DNA from: JADGGM01 sp035277485
GTDB lineage: Bacteria; Gemmatimonadota; Gemmatimonadetes; Gemmatimonadales; Gemmatimonadaceae
Length of the DNA: 17,638 nucleotides
Reading direction: 5' to 3'
Assembly (NCBI GenBank): GCA_035277485.1
Contig: DATEKK010000020.1
Span: forward strand, 1-17,638
Part shown: positions 1-6,159 of the stretch, one piece after another
How the letters are laid out: each line of letters begins with the position of its first letter
Position numbering within the stretch: the first letter of the stretch is position 1
Notes under the pieces: generated by a model
Database searches by the model: none
The model's input: the letters and a program-made list of their open reading frames with translations, nothing else
Told to the model about the DNA's origin: nothing
Position numbers and translations under genes: made by a program

Positions 1-122
1 CGCCGGATCGCCTCGATCACCTCGCGACGCGCCGGATCCACCTCGGCCCACCGCGCCACCGACTCGCGCTCCGCCGCGTCGCACTCGCCCAACACAAACC
101 GGCGCAAGAGCTCAATGTCCAT
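1..122 (-). CDS. FecR-like anti-sigma factor, N-terminal fragment
   Basis: Only the first 40 codons are inside the window; the gene continues past the left edge. The translation begins MDIELLRRFVLGE and continues with an acidic, arginine-rich helix ending in DPARREVIEAI. This matches the short helical N-terminal (DUF4880-like) region of FecR-type anti-sigma factors, which binds the sigma factor in the cytoplasm. Its position 108 bp downstream of an ECF sigma gene on the same strand is the usual sigma/anti-sigma order. The ATG at 122-120 is the only clear start, and I see no strong Shine-Dalgarno sequence before it. The assignment rests on this short stretch plus context. The membrane segment and the FecR domain expected further on cannot be seen. 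Confidence 0.6.
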   Translation of the reverse strand, partial: MDIELLRRFVLGECDAAERESVARWAEVDPARREVIEAIR

Positions 123-230
123 GATGCCGGAATACGCGGGATGGAGAGCCGCCCGATGCTCGCAACCACATAGGATCATGCCCCATGTGACGGACGAGCG
201 GCGGATGAACCCTGTATGCGACGCGAGCCT

Positions 231-833
231 TCAGTCGCCGAGCAGGTCGGGCGCCAGGGATGCGCGCAGCGCGTCGAGCGCGCGCGTCATGTGCATCTCC
301 ACGGTCTTGACGGCGATGCCTAACGAAGCCGCGATCTCGAGGTTCGTGAGATGCCGCTGCCAGCGCAACAGAAAAACCTGTCGCGGCCTGGGCGGCAGTT
401 CGTCCACCGCCCGCTGCATGGTGGCGGCCACCTCCGATGCGACCAGCCGCACGTCAGCCGCTGCCGCCGAGACGCCGCCCGTGGCTCGCAACTCGCGGCC
501 CGCGATCTCCAACGACCGGCGCTCCACGAGCTCCCGGCGCAGATGATCGATCGCCACGTTGCGCGTCGCGCTGAAGAGATACGCGCGCACGCTGCCGTGT
601 ACTTCCCACCGCGCACGCTGCGCCCAAATCCGCAAAAACACATCGCTCACGAGCTCCTCGGCGATGGCGCGGGAGCGCACGAAGCGATACGCGTACCGGC
701 AGAGGACTTCATAGTGCGCGCAAAACAGCGCCCGGAACGCGGCCGCGCTGCCGTGACGAACGGCCGCAACGATCTCGCGATCATCGGTGCCGGTGGATGG
801 CTCGCCGCCAATCGGTTCGAGGGATGGCGTCAT
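231..833 (-). CDS. ECF-type RNA polymerase sigma factor
   Basis: This 200-aa protein would direct RNA polymerase to a specific regulon. Region 2 is visible at about residues 25-95 (AAFRALFCAHYEVLCRYAYR, then a block ending in RIWAQR). Region 4 lies at about 135-190 (LPPRPRQVFLLRW, then LTNLEIAASLGIAVKTVEMH, the helix-turn-helix that reads the -35 element). The linker is short and no extra C-terminal domain is present, as in the FecI/ECF group. I place the start at ATG 833-831, because GGAG lies 7 nt upstream. A GTG three bases earlier is possible but sits too close to that site. The FecR-like gene follows on the same strand, so the pair is probably one cell-surface signalling unit. The helix-turn-helix Leu-Gly is encoded by one copy of the GTTAGGC word (318-324). 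Confidence 0.92.
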   Translation of the reverse strand: MTPSLEPIGGEPSTGTDDREIVAAVRHGSAAAFRALFCAHYEVLCRYAYRFVRSRAIAEELVSDVFLRIWAQRARWEVHGSVRAYLFSATRNVAIDHLRRELVERRSLEIAGRELRATGGVSAAAADVRLVASEVAATMQRAVDELPPRPRQVFLLRWQRHLTNLEIAASLGIAVKTVEMHMTRALDALRASLAPDLLGD

Positions 834-925
834 CACCGATCTCCCGCATGGCGTCCTTGGGCGACGCAGAACCGTCGCTCACTGTGCTTCCCCCGGTGCG
901 CGACGCATTCGGCACAATCGAGCAA

Positions 926-961
926 GCTACACAGTGTATGACAACGTATGACACGGCGCAA
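926..961 (-). promoter_or_regulatory. Candidate promoter and operator of the sigma gene
   Basis: On the minus strand TTGCGC (961-956) and TACACT (938-933) are separated by exactly 17 bp, a plausible housekeeping promoter for the sigma gene about 95 bp downstream. Two direct copies of GTATGACA (plus strand 936-943 and 946-953) lie 10 bp apart, one helical turn, within the spacer and -10. An 11-bp palindrome TACACAGTGTA (928-938) covers the -10. This arrangement is operator-like. No known regulator site is recognised. Confidence 0.35.
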
Positions 962-1022
962 GGCGACTGTCAGTCGACAGGCGTCAGGGGCGCCGAGTTA
1001 GGCAAAGACTCGGAGTAAAAAG

Positions 1023-1144
1023 CGGGAACGGCGGAGCGCTCGCTCACGCTTGCTGTGGGAAGCGCTTCTATCCCCCAAGGCGGCATCGCCGCCGCTTCCC
1101 CAAGCGCAAGCGTTTCCCCAAGCGAGCGCCAGCGAGCGCTTCCC
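1023..1144. repeat. Long imperfect hairpin repeat, copy A
   Basis: This is an intergenic imperfect inverted repeat built of GGGGAAGCG / CTTCCCC modules. The left arm (about 1023-1066) matches the reverse complement of the right arm (about 1084-1144) in blocks such as GCGCTCGCT, ACGCTTGC and GGGAAGC. A perfect inner hairpin, GGCGGC-ATC-GCCGCC, lies at 1079-1093. The stretch 1068-1144 aligns over most of its length with 15768-15845 (copy B). It sits in the 454-bp gap between the divergent sigma and zinc-finger genes. No transposase or target duplication was seen. Apart from this repeat and the candidate sigma promoter, the gap 834-1287 holds only one GTTAGGC word (997) and a small palindrome at about 967-981. 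Confidence 0.75.
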
Positions 1145-1287
1145 AATTCCCTCTGGGGTACTGTCGCGTCTCGCGCCCGATCCTTGCGGGCCGGTGAAAA
1201 CTCGCTCCATTCCATTATCCTTTTGAAACCGAGTCGCTCGACGCTTGGCCGGCTGGCCCGACCGGGCGACTTTACGGGGGAGGACCC

Positions 1288-1575
1288 ATGCATTCGCTAT
1301 CGCAGTGCTCGCACCTCGGGGAGATCCGCGAGGTCGAGCCCAAGACGCCGCAAGGCTGCGAGGAGTGTCTCGCCACCAACGGGTGGTGGGTGCACCTTCG
1401 CCTGTGCCTCGAATGCGGGCACGTGGGCTGCTGCGACCAGTCGCCGAACAAACACGCGACGAAGCACTTTCACCAGACGCATCATCCGATCATGCGGAGC
1501 TTCGAGCCCGGTGAGGAGTGGGGATGGTGTTACGTCGATCAGCTCGAGTTGACGCCCGAGGAATTGCAGCGCTGA
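1288..1575 (+). CDS. Stand-alone UBP-type zinc-finger protein
   Basis: This 95-aa protein is almost entirely one UBP-type zinc finger. The ligand pattern is complete: C7 and H9, C24 and C27, C40 and C43, C48, then H56, H60 and H66, with the family's GHVGCCD, H-F/T-H and WGWCYVD elements. In eukaryotes this fold binds the free C-terminus of ubiquitin. Bacterial single-domain versions exist but their role is unclear to me, so the zinc-binding fold is the only firm assignment. The start is well supported: GGGGGAGG (1276-1283) precedes ATG 1288. It is probably the first gene of a cluster with the charged protein (65 bp on) and the ATPase. No signal peptide or membrane segment is present, so the protein should be cytoplasmic. 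Confidence 0.9.
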   Translation: MHSLSQCSHLGEIREVEPKTPQGCEECLATNGWWVHLRLCLECGHVGCCDQSPNKHATKHFHQTHHPIMRSFEPGEEWGWCYVDQLELTPEELQR

Positions 1576-1627
1576 CCGCGCCACAGGCGGTTCACGCGCT
1601 GATTCGCCTAACGCAACGCGACCATTC

Positions 1628-1633
1628 AGGAGG
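1628..1633 (+). promoter_or_regulatory. Shine-Dalgarno AGGAGG fixing the start of the 130-aa gene
   Basis: A perfect AGGAGG lies 7 nt before ATG 1641. The same frame is open further upstream to 1518, overlapping the zinc-finger gene. This site marks 1641 as the true start. Confidence 0.85.
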
Positions 1634-1640
1634 TACTCCC

Positions 1641-2033
1641 ATGGCCGATGCGCCACTATCGGACTCCTACGAGGAGCGCGAAGAGGCACTGGATCCGCAC
1701 CGGCGCGAAGAGCGTCTTCGCGTGCGGCAGGAAACGATCGCCCACCTCGAATCGCGCGGCGTGCACATCACCGGCGCGGAAAGCGACAACGAGATCGGCG
1801 ATCTCGAGGACGCGGTGGAACGGTTCGAACAGGAGGTCGATGCCCACGGCGGCGACCTCTTCGTGGACACCGGCGCGGCGCGCGAGCCCGATGACCCGCT
1901 GTTCGTGCTGCCCAAGCGCCGCGGCCACGAGCCCGTCGCCGAGTATCTGGGGCGCATCGACGACGCCACGACACGCGTGCACCGCCGCGCCGAGGGCGGC
2001 GAAGGCGGAGGCAGCGCCGGCGCGCATCGTTAG
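1641..2033 (+). CDS. Charged hypothetical protein, 130 aa
   Basis: I do not recognise a family. The protein is very hydrophilic. The N-terminal third is arginine/glutamate-rich and predicted helical (DPHRREERLRVRQET). An acidic segment follows (ESDNEIGDLEDAVERFEQEV), then a short more hydrophobic stretch (DPLFVLPKRRG) and a glycine-rich, basic tail (GGEGGGSAGAHR). There is no signal peptide, membrane segment or cysteine. A perfect AGGAGG sets the start. The stop TAG is part of a GTTAGGC word and lies only 6 nt before the ATPase start, so the two genes are probably translated from one message. A disordered or coiled binding partner of a neighbour is possible but unproven. Confidence 0.75.
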   Translation: MADAPLSDSYEEREEALDPHRREERLRVRQETIAHLESRGVHITGAESDNEIGDLEDAVERFEQEVDAHGGDLFVDTGAAREPDDPLFVLPKRRGHEPVAEYLGRIDDATTRVHRRAEGGEGGGSAGAHR

Positions 2034-2039
2034 GCACAT

Positions 2040-2855
2040 GTGACCCACCTGCTCACGATCACACGGCGCCCACCGCCGGCCAACGCGCCGGCGGTGGAAA
2101 CGTTTCCGTTCACGGTGCCGGCCATCCGCACGCTGCCGGTGCTCGATCTGTCGGCGCCGGTCACGTTCTTCGTGGGCGAGAACGGGTCGGGCAAGTCCAC
2201 GTTGCTCGAGGGCATCGCTGCCGCTGCCTCGATTCCGTCCGTGGGCAGCGAAGACATCGAACGCGACGGGTCCCTCGCCGCCCAACGACGTCTCGCGCGC
2301 GCGCTCCGCCTCTCGTGGGCGCAGCGCACGTCGCGCGGCTTCTTTCTGCGCGCGGAAGATTTCTTCGGCTACACGAAACGATTGTCGCGCGAACGATCGG
2401 AGTTGCTCGCGCGCCTGCAAGAAATCGAAGCCGAGTATGCGGAGCGCTCGCCTTACGCACGCGGGCTCGCGGAGATGCCCGTCCGGACGTCGCTCGCCGA
2501 GATGGAAAAGCGCTACGGCATCGACCTCGATGCCAACTCGCACGGCCAGAGTTTTCTCAAGCTCTTTCAAGCCCGATTCGTACCGGCGGGTCTCTATCTC
2601 CTCGACGAGCCCGAAGCGGCACTCTCACCGCAGAGTCAACTGGGCCTGCTCGCGATGATGATCGACATGGTGCGGCAGGACGCGCAGTTCATCGTCGCCA
2701 CGCACTCGCCGATCGTGCTCGCATTTCCCGGCGCGCGGATCTACAGCTTCGACTCGAACCCGATCGCGGCGATTCCCTACGAGCAGCTCGAGCACGTGTC
2801 GCTCACGCGCGAGTTTCTCGCCAGCCCGGAGCGCTTTCTCCGGCATCTCGAGTGA
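2040..2855 (+). CDS. ABC-like/AAA-family ATPase (COG3910-like predicted ATPase)
   Basis: This 271-aa soluble ATPase of the SMC/ABC-like class has no fused membrane domain. Visible motifs are Walker A GENGSGKST (residues 46-54), a short inserted helical region with arginine-rich stretches, a degenerate signature-like SHGQSF, Walker B LYLLDEPEAAL and the H-loop ATHSP. The order and length fit small stand-alone predicted ATPases (AAA_21/AAA_23 type). These are not transporters in the strict sense, because no permease gene is adjacent. The start is GTG 2040, 6 nt after the upstream stop, with no good Shine-Dalgarno, which suggests translational coupling. The last 53 bp overlap the opposite-strand VOC gene. 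Substrate and partner are unknown. Confidence 0.85.
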   Translation: MTHLLTITRRPPPANAPAVETFPFTVPAIRTLPVLDLSAPVTFFVGENGSGKSTLLEGIAAAASIPSVGSEDIERDGSLAAQRRLARALRLSWAQRTSRGFFLRAEDFFGYTKRLSRERSELLARLQEIEAEYAERSPYARGLAEMPVRTSLAEMEKRYGIDLDANSHGQSFLKLFQARFVPAGLYLLDEPEAALSPQSQLGLLAMMIDMVRQDAQFIVATHSPIVLAFPGARIYSFDSNPIAAIPYEQLEHVSLTREFLASPERFLRHLE

Positions 2856-3345
2856 GCGGATTCACCGACAGGTGCGGCGCAGTCGGCGCGGCGGCGCCGT
2901 CGATGCGCTGGGGGTTCAACAAGTCGCTGCGTCCACTCCACGTCTCCGCGCCGTGAGGCTCCCGACGCGTGTCCCAATAAATTTCGAGCCCGTTGCCATC
3001 GGGATCCGCGAAATACATCGCCCAACTGATCCCGTGGTCGACCGCTGCGACCGGAATACCGCCGGTGTCGAGCGCGTGATACGCAGCCGCGAAACTTTCC
3101 CGGTCAGGGACCTCGAACGCGAGGTGAAAGAGACCGACGGCGTGACGCGGCGTACCCGGTGCCGCGGTGCCGAGCGCTTGCAGCGCGAGATCGTGGTGGA
3201 GCGCGCCGCCGGACAAAAAAGCGAACTGGCTGCCGACTCGTTCCGTAAGGCGGAGTCCCAGGAACTCCGTATAGAACGCGATCGCACGCTCGAGATCCCG
3301 CACTTTCAAGTGCGCGTGGCCGAGCGTCACGTGAAAAGAATTCAT
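2803..3345 (-). CDS. VOC-family protein (glyoxalase / extradiol dioxygenase-like)
   Basis: This 180-aa protein has two beta-alpha-beta-beta-beta modules of the vicinal oxygen chelate fold. The first begins LGHAHLKVRDLERAIAFY and the second is seen around GLFHLAFEV and ISWAMYFADPDGNGLEIYWD. The three metal ligands expected for the dioxygenase branch can be placed at H12, H74 and E121, so it probably binds a divalent metal. The segment FADPDGNGLEIYWDT resembles catechol 2,3-dioxygenase-like members more than glyoxalase I. The substrate cannot be told. About 50 residues after the fold form a polar tail, and its last codons overlap the ATPase gene tail-to-tail by 53 bp. The upstream gap to the MFS gene is short and divergent. 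Confidence 0.85.
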   Translation of the reverse strand: MNSFHVTLGHAHLKVRDLERAIAFYTEFLGLRLTERVGSQFAFLSGGALHHDLALQALGTAAPGTPRHAVGLFHLAFEVPDRESFAAAYHALDTGGIPVAAVDHGISWAMYFADPDGNGLEIYWDTRREPHGAETWSGRSDLLNPQRIDGAAAPTAPHLSVNPLTRDAGESAPGWRETRA

Positions 3346-3386
3346 GCCTGCACCACTGTCTTGGGGTCGCCGGTGCGTGCGGGGAA

Positions 3387-3392
3387 TATAAT
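3387..3392 (+). promoter_or_regulatory. Perfect -10 box (TATAAT) before the MFS gene
   Basis: TATAAT stands in a GC-rich divergent gap, with no good -35 at 17 bp (GGGTCG there). Six bases later comes an in-frame TTG (3399), so transcription would start at or next to that codon. If translation begins there the message is leaderless; if it begins at ATG 3447 the leader is about 48 nt. Confidence 0.5.
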
Positions 3393-3446
3393 GAGGTCTT
3401 GCCGACCTTTCGCCAGTACTATGCGTATTCGTCGCGCACGACCGTC

Positions 3447-4643
3447 ATGACCCGCGTCGGACCTGGCTTGAGTCGCGCCGGCATGCTCGCGATTTCATTC
3501 GCAGGCTTCTGCACGTTTCTCGATCTGTACGCGACGCAGCCGCTGCTGCCGCTGTTCGAGACGTTGTTTCACGCGACCAAAGCAGAGGCCGGTCTGACCG
3601 TGAGCGCATCGACGATCGCGGTCGCGATGATCGCGCCGTTTGTCGGCGCGCTCGGCGACCGCGCGCGTCGCAAGAGCGTGATCGTATTGGCGATCGTTGC
3701 ACTCGCCATTCCGACGCTGCTCGCGGCGACGTCGCGCGGACTCGGCGCCCTCGTGTTCTGGCGGTTTCTGCAAGGTGCGACGACGCCCGGTGTCTACGTG
3801 ATCGCGCTCGCCTACGTGACCGAGGAGGCTGGTCCCGGTCGCGTGGGCGCCGTGATGGCGGCGTTCGTCACCGGGACGGTGTTGGGCGGATTGAGCGGAC
3901 GGGTTCTCACGGGGTTGGTCGCGGCGCAGGCCGGATGGCGCGAGGCGTTCGTTGTGTTAGGCATCATCAACCTGGCCGGCGCGGCGGCCACGTGGCGGTG
4001 GCTGCCGGCGTCGCGTCACCACTCACCTCGCCCGCGCGGCGCGGGCCTCGCCGCGCCGCTCTCCGGGTTGCGAGACCGCCGTCTCGTGGCCACGTACGCG
4101 ATCGGCTTCAACGTGTTGTTCACGCTGGTGGCGCTGTTCACGTACGTGACCTTCTACCTGAGCGCGCCGCCGTTCTCGTTAGGCACGGCCCAAGTGAGCG
4201 GCGTGTTCGTGGTGTATCTGGTGGGTGCCGTGGCCACGCCGATCGCCGGACGGTTCATCGATCGCGTCGGTCCGCGCACCGTGATGCTGGGCGCGCTCGC
4301 CGTGGGCGCCGCCGGCGCGCTGATCACGCTCGCGCACACGCTTGCATTCGTGATCGCTGGGCTCGCCATCACGTGTTCCGGAATTTTCATCTGTCAGGCC
4401 GCGGCGACGAGTTACTTGCGCGTGGCGTCGTCGCCGGCGCTCCGTGCGCTTGCATCGGGCGCGTACGTGACGGTGTACTATCTCGGGGGAAGCGTGGGCG
4501 GTGTGGTGCCAGGTCTCGTGTGGGAGCGCGCAGGTTGGGCAGGGTGCGTCGCCCTCGTGGTCGCCTCGCAAATCACGGCCGCGACGCTCGCGCTCTGGTT
4601 CTGGGACCGGCCGGGCGCGCGCGTCGAGGTACCCGCGACCTGA
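3447..4643 (+). CDS. MFS efflux transporter (YnfM-like)
   Basis: A member of the major facilitator superfamily with about 12 membrane segments, 398 aa from this start. The first helix reads FAGFCTFLDLYATQPLLPLF. The MFS loop 2-3 signature is clear as GALGDRARRK, and the repeated motif appears in the second half as AGRFIDRVGPR. The YATQPLLP start and AEAGLTVSASTIAVAMIAPF are typical of the YnfM/AraJ-like drug and sugar efflux branch. It probably exports a small molecule by proton exchange; the substrate is unknown. The frame is open back to TTG 3399, which would add 16 residues and lies 6 bp after a perfect TATAAT. I prefer ATG 3447, but no Shine-Dalgarno decides it. Two GTTAGGC words (3956, 4178) encode Leu-Gly. 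Confidence 0.88.
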   Translation: MTRVGPGLSRAGMLAISFAGFCTFLDLYATQPLLPLFETLFHATKAEAGLTVSASTIAVAMIAPFVGALGDRARRKSVIVLAIVALAIPTLLAATSRGLGALVFWRFLQGATTPGVYVIALAYVTEEAGPGRVGAVMAAFVTGTVLGGLSGRVLTGLVAAQAGWREAFVVLGIINLAGAAATWRWLPASRHHSPRPRGAGLAAPLSGLRDRRLVATYAIGFNVLFTLVALFTYVTFYLSAPPFSLGTAQVSGVFVVYLVGAVATPIAGRFIDRVGPRTVMLGALAVGAAGALITLAHTLAFVIAGLAITCSGIFICQAAATSYLRVASSPALRALASGAYVTVYYLGGSVGGVVPGLVWERAGWAGCVALVVASQITAATLALWFWDRPGARVEVPAT

Positions 4644-4744
4644 CGGCACAAGGACTGGCATCCGCCGTGGATCGCGGGCACATTCGCGTAGAACGGACAA
4701 GGCGTGGACACAGCCGGTCCTGTCCGACCTAATGGAGAAGATTC

Positions 4745-5953
4745 ATGACTTCGACGTTACCCGCATCCGACTTATCGCCCACCCAGCACGCCGCACGTCT
4801 GCGCGATACGGTGGTTGGGTGGCGGCGCCATCTGCACATGCACCCCGAGCTCTCGTACCACGAAGAGCAGACCGCACAATTCGTGTACGACACGCTGCGT
4901 GCGATGGGCGGCTTCGAGTTGTCGCGGCCCACCAAAACGAGCGTCGTGGCGCGGCTCCGCGGCTTGCACGTGGGGCCGGTGCTGGCGGTGCGCGCGGACA
5001 TGGATGCGCTGCCGATTCTCGAGAAGAACGAGACGGACTACGCCTCGCGAAATCCCGGCGTGATGCACGCTTGCGGACACGACGGGCACACGGCCATGCT
5101 GTTGGGCGCGGCCTCTGCGTTAGGCCAAGTGCGCGAGCGGCTGCACGGGGAAGTGCGTCTCCTGTTCCAGCACGCCGAGGAGCTGTATCCGGGCGGCGCC
5201 CAAGAGATGGTCGCCGCGGGCGTCATGGACGGCGTCGACATGGTGATCGGGTCGCACCTGTGGCTGCCCATGGAGTTCGGCAAAGTGGGCGTCGCATCCG
5301 GGCCGCTCATGGCGTCGCCGGATGTATTCGACCTCGTGATCCAGGGCCACGGTGGACACGCGGCCGCGCCGCACGAGACCGTCGATGCGATCGCCGTGGC
5401 GGCGCAGGTGGTGACCAACCTGCAGCACATCGTGTCGCGCAACGTCGATCCCATCGAGCGCGCGGTGGTGTCGGTGACGCGCATCGCCGGCGGCACCACG
5501 TACAACGTGCTGCCCGGCTCGGTCGAGCTTGCCGGTACGATTCGCACGTTCGACGCGGGACTCCGCGACCAGATTCCGGCGCTGCTCGAGCGGATCGTGC
5601 AGGGTGTGACGACGGCGCACGGCGCGACGTACGCGCTCAAGTTCGACCGCGGCTATCGCCCGGTGGTCAACGACGCACGGGCGACGGCGTTCATGCAGCG
5701 CGTGGTGGAGCGTACGTTAGGCGCTGCCGCGCTCGCCGACGCGCGGCCGACCATGGGCGGCGAGGACTTCTCGGCGTACCTGCAGACGACGCCGGGCTGC
5801 TTCTTCTTCATCGGCGCGCGCAACGCAGCGCGGGGCATCGTCCACCCGCACCACCACGAGCGGTTCGACATCGACGAGCGGGCGCTCGAATCCGGCGTGG
5901 CGATCTTCATCGGCGCCGCGCTCGAGTATCTCGGCGGGGCACGCGCCGCGTGA
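4745..5953 (+). CDS. M20D family amidohydrolase (N-acyl-amino-acid / hippurate hydrolase type)
   Basis: This 402-aa metalloenzyme would cleave the amide bond of N-acylated amino acids or small peptides. The M20D signature is complete: WRRHLHMHPELSYHEEQTA at the N-terminus, RADMDALP with the metal-linked aspartate, MHACGHDGHT (C110 and H112 as metal ligands), QHAEE (E145, E146) and GSHLW (H171). The dimerisation lid follows from about residue 187 (FDLVIQGHGGHAAAPHETVD), with GGEDFSAYLQ and HPHHHERFDID near the C-terminus. There is no signal peptide, so it should be cytoplasmic. GGAGAAG lies a few bases before ATG 4745. Its stop overlaps the DUF3311 start (GTGA), and a sodium:solute symporter follows, so the substrate or product may be what that symporter moves. 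The exact acyl substrate is not predictable. Confidence 0.92.
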   Translation: MTSTLPASDLSPTQHAARLRDTVVGWRRHLHMHPELSYHEEQTAQFVYDTLRAMGGFELSRPTKTSVVARLRGLHVGPVLAVRADMDALPILEKNETDYASRNPGVMHACGHDGHTAMLLGAASALGQVRERLHGEVRLLFQHAEELYPGGAQEMVAAGVMDGVDMVIGSHLWLPMEFGKVGVASGPLMASPDVFDLVIQGHGGHAAAPHETVDAIAVAAQVVTNLQHIVSRNVDPIERAVVSVTRIAGGTTYNVLPGSVELAGTIRTFDAGLRDQIPALLERIVQGVTTAHGATYALKFDRGYRPVVNDARATAFMQRVVERTLGAAALADARPTMGGEDFSAYLQTTPGCFFFIGARNAARGIVHPHHHERFDIDERALESGVAIFIGAALEYLGGARAA

Positions 5954-6159
5954 GGTGGTACCGATGGCTGGCCCTGGTGCCGGCCATCGGCATGCTGGGC
6001 GGCGTGCCATTCGCCAACCGGGTGACGCCCTACGTGTTCGGTCTGCCGTTCCTGTTGTTCTGGGTGACGGCGTGGGTCGTGCTCACCTCGGCGATCATGT
6101 GGCTCATCTACGCGCTCGATCGCGCGCGTGAACGCGACGCGGGCACAGGCGGGCGGTGA
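5950..6159 (+). CDS. DUF3311 small membrane protein
   Basis: This 69-aa protein starts at GTG 5950 and overlaps the stop of the amidohydrolase. It has two predicted membrane helices, about residues 5-22 (WLALVPAIGMLGGVPF) and 31-57 (VFGLPFLLFWVTAWVVLTS then a tryptophan-containing run), followed by a basic tail (LDRARERDAG). The RVTPYVFGLPFLLFWV pattern and the size match DUF3311, a family commonly encoded directly before sodium:solute symporters (for example the yhjC-yhjB pair of Bacillus subtilis, from memory). Here too the symporter follows with a GTGA overlap. It is probably an accessory subunit of that transporter, but its exact function is unknown. Confidence 0.88.
   Translation: MRWYRWLALVPAIGMLGGVPFANRVTPYVFGLPFLLFWVTAWVVLTSAIMWLIYALDRARERDAGTGGR

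Noticed and set aside
4644..4744. Terminator between the MFS and amidohydrolase genes
   Set aside because: GGACA (4694) and TGTCC (4720) could pair, but they are far apart, the interior is weak and no T run follows.
4501..6159. 552-codon plus-strand ORF across MFS, amidohydrolase and DUF3311
   Set aside because: Most is an arginine-rich out-of-frame reading of the MFS and amidohydrolase genes. Only its last 69 codons, the DUF3311 gene, are real.
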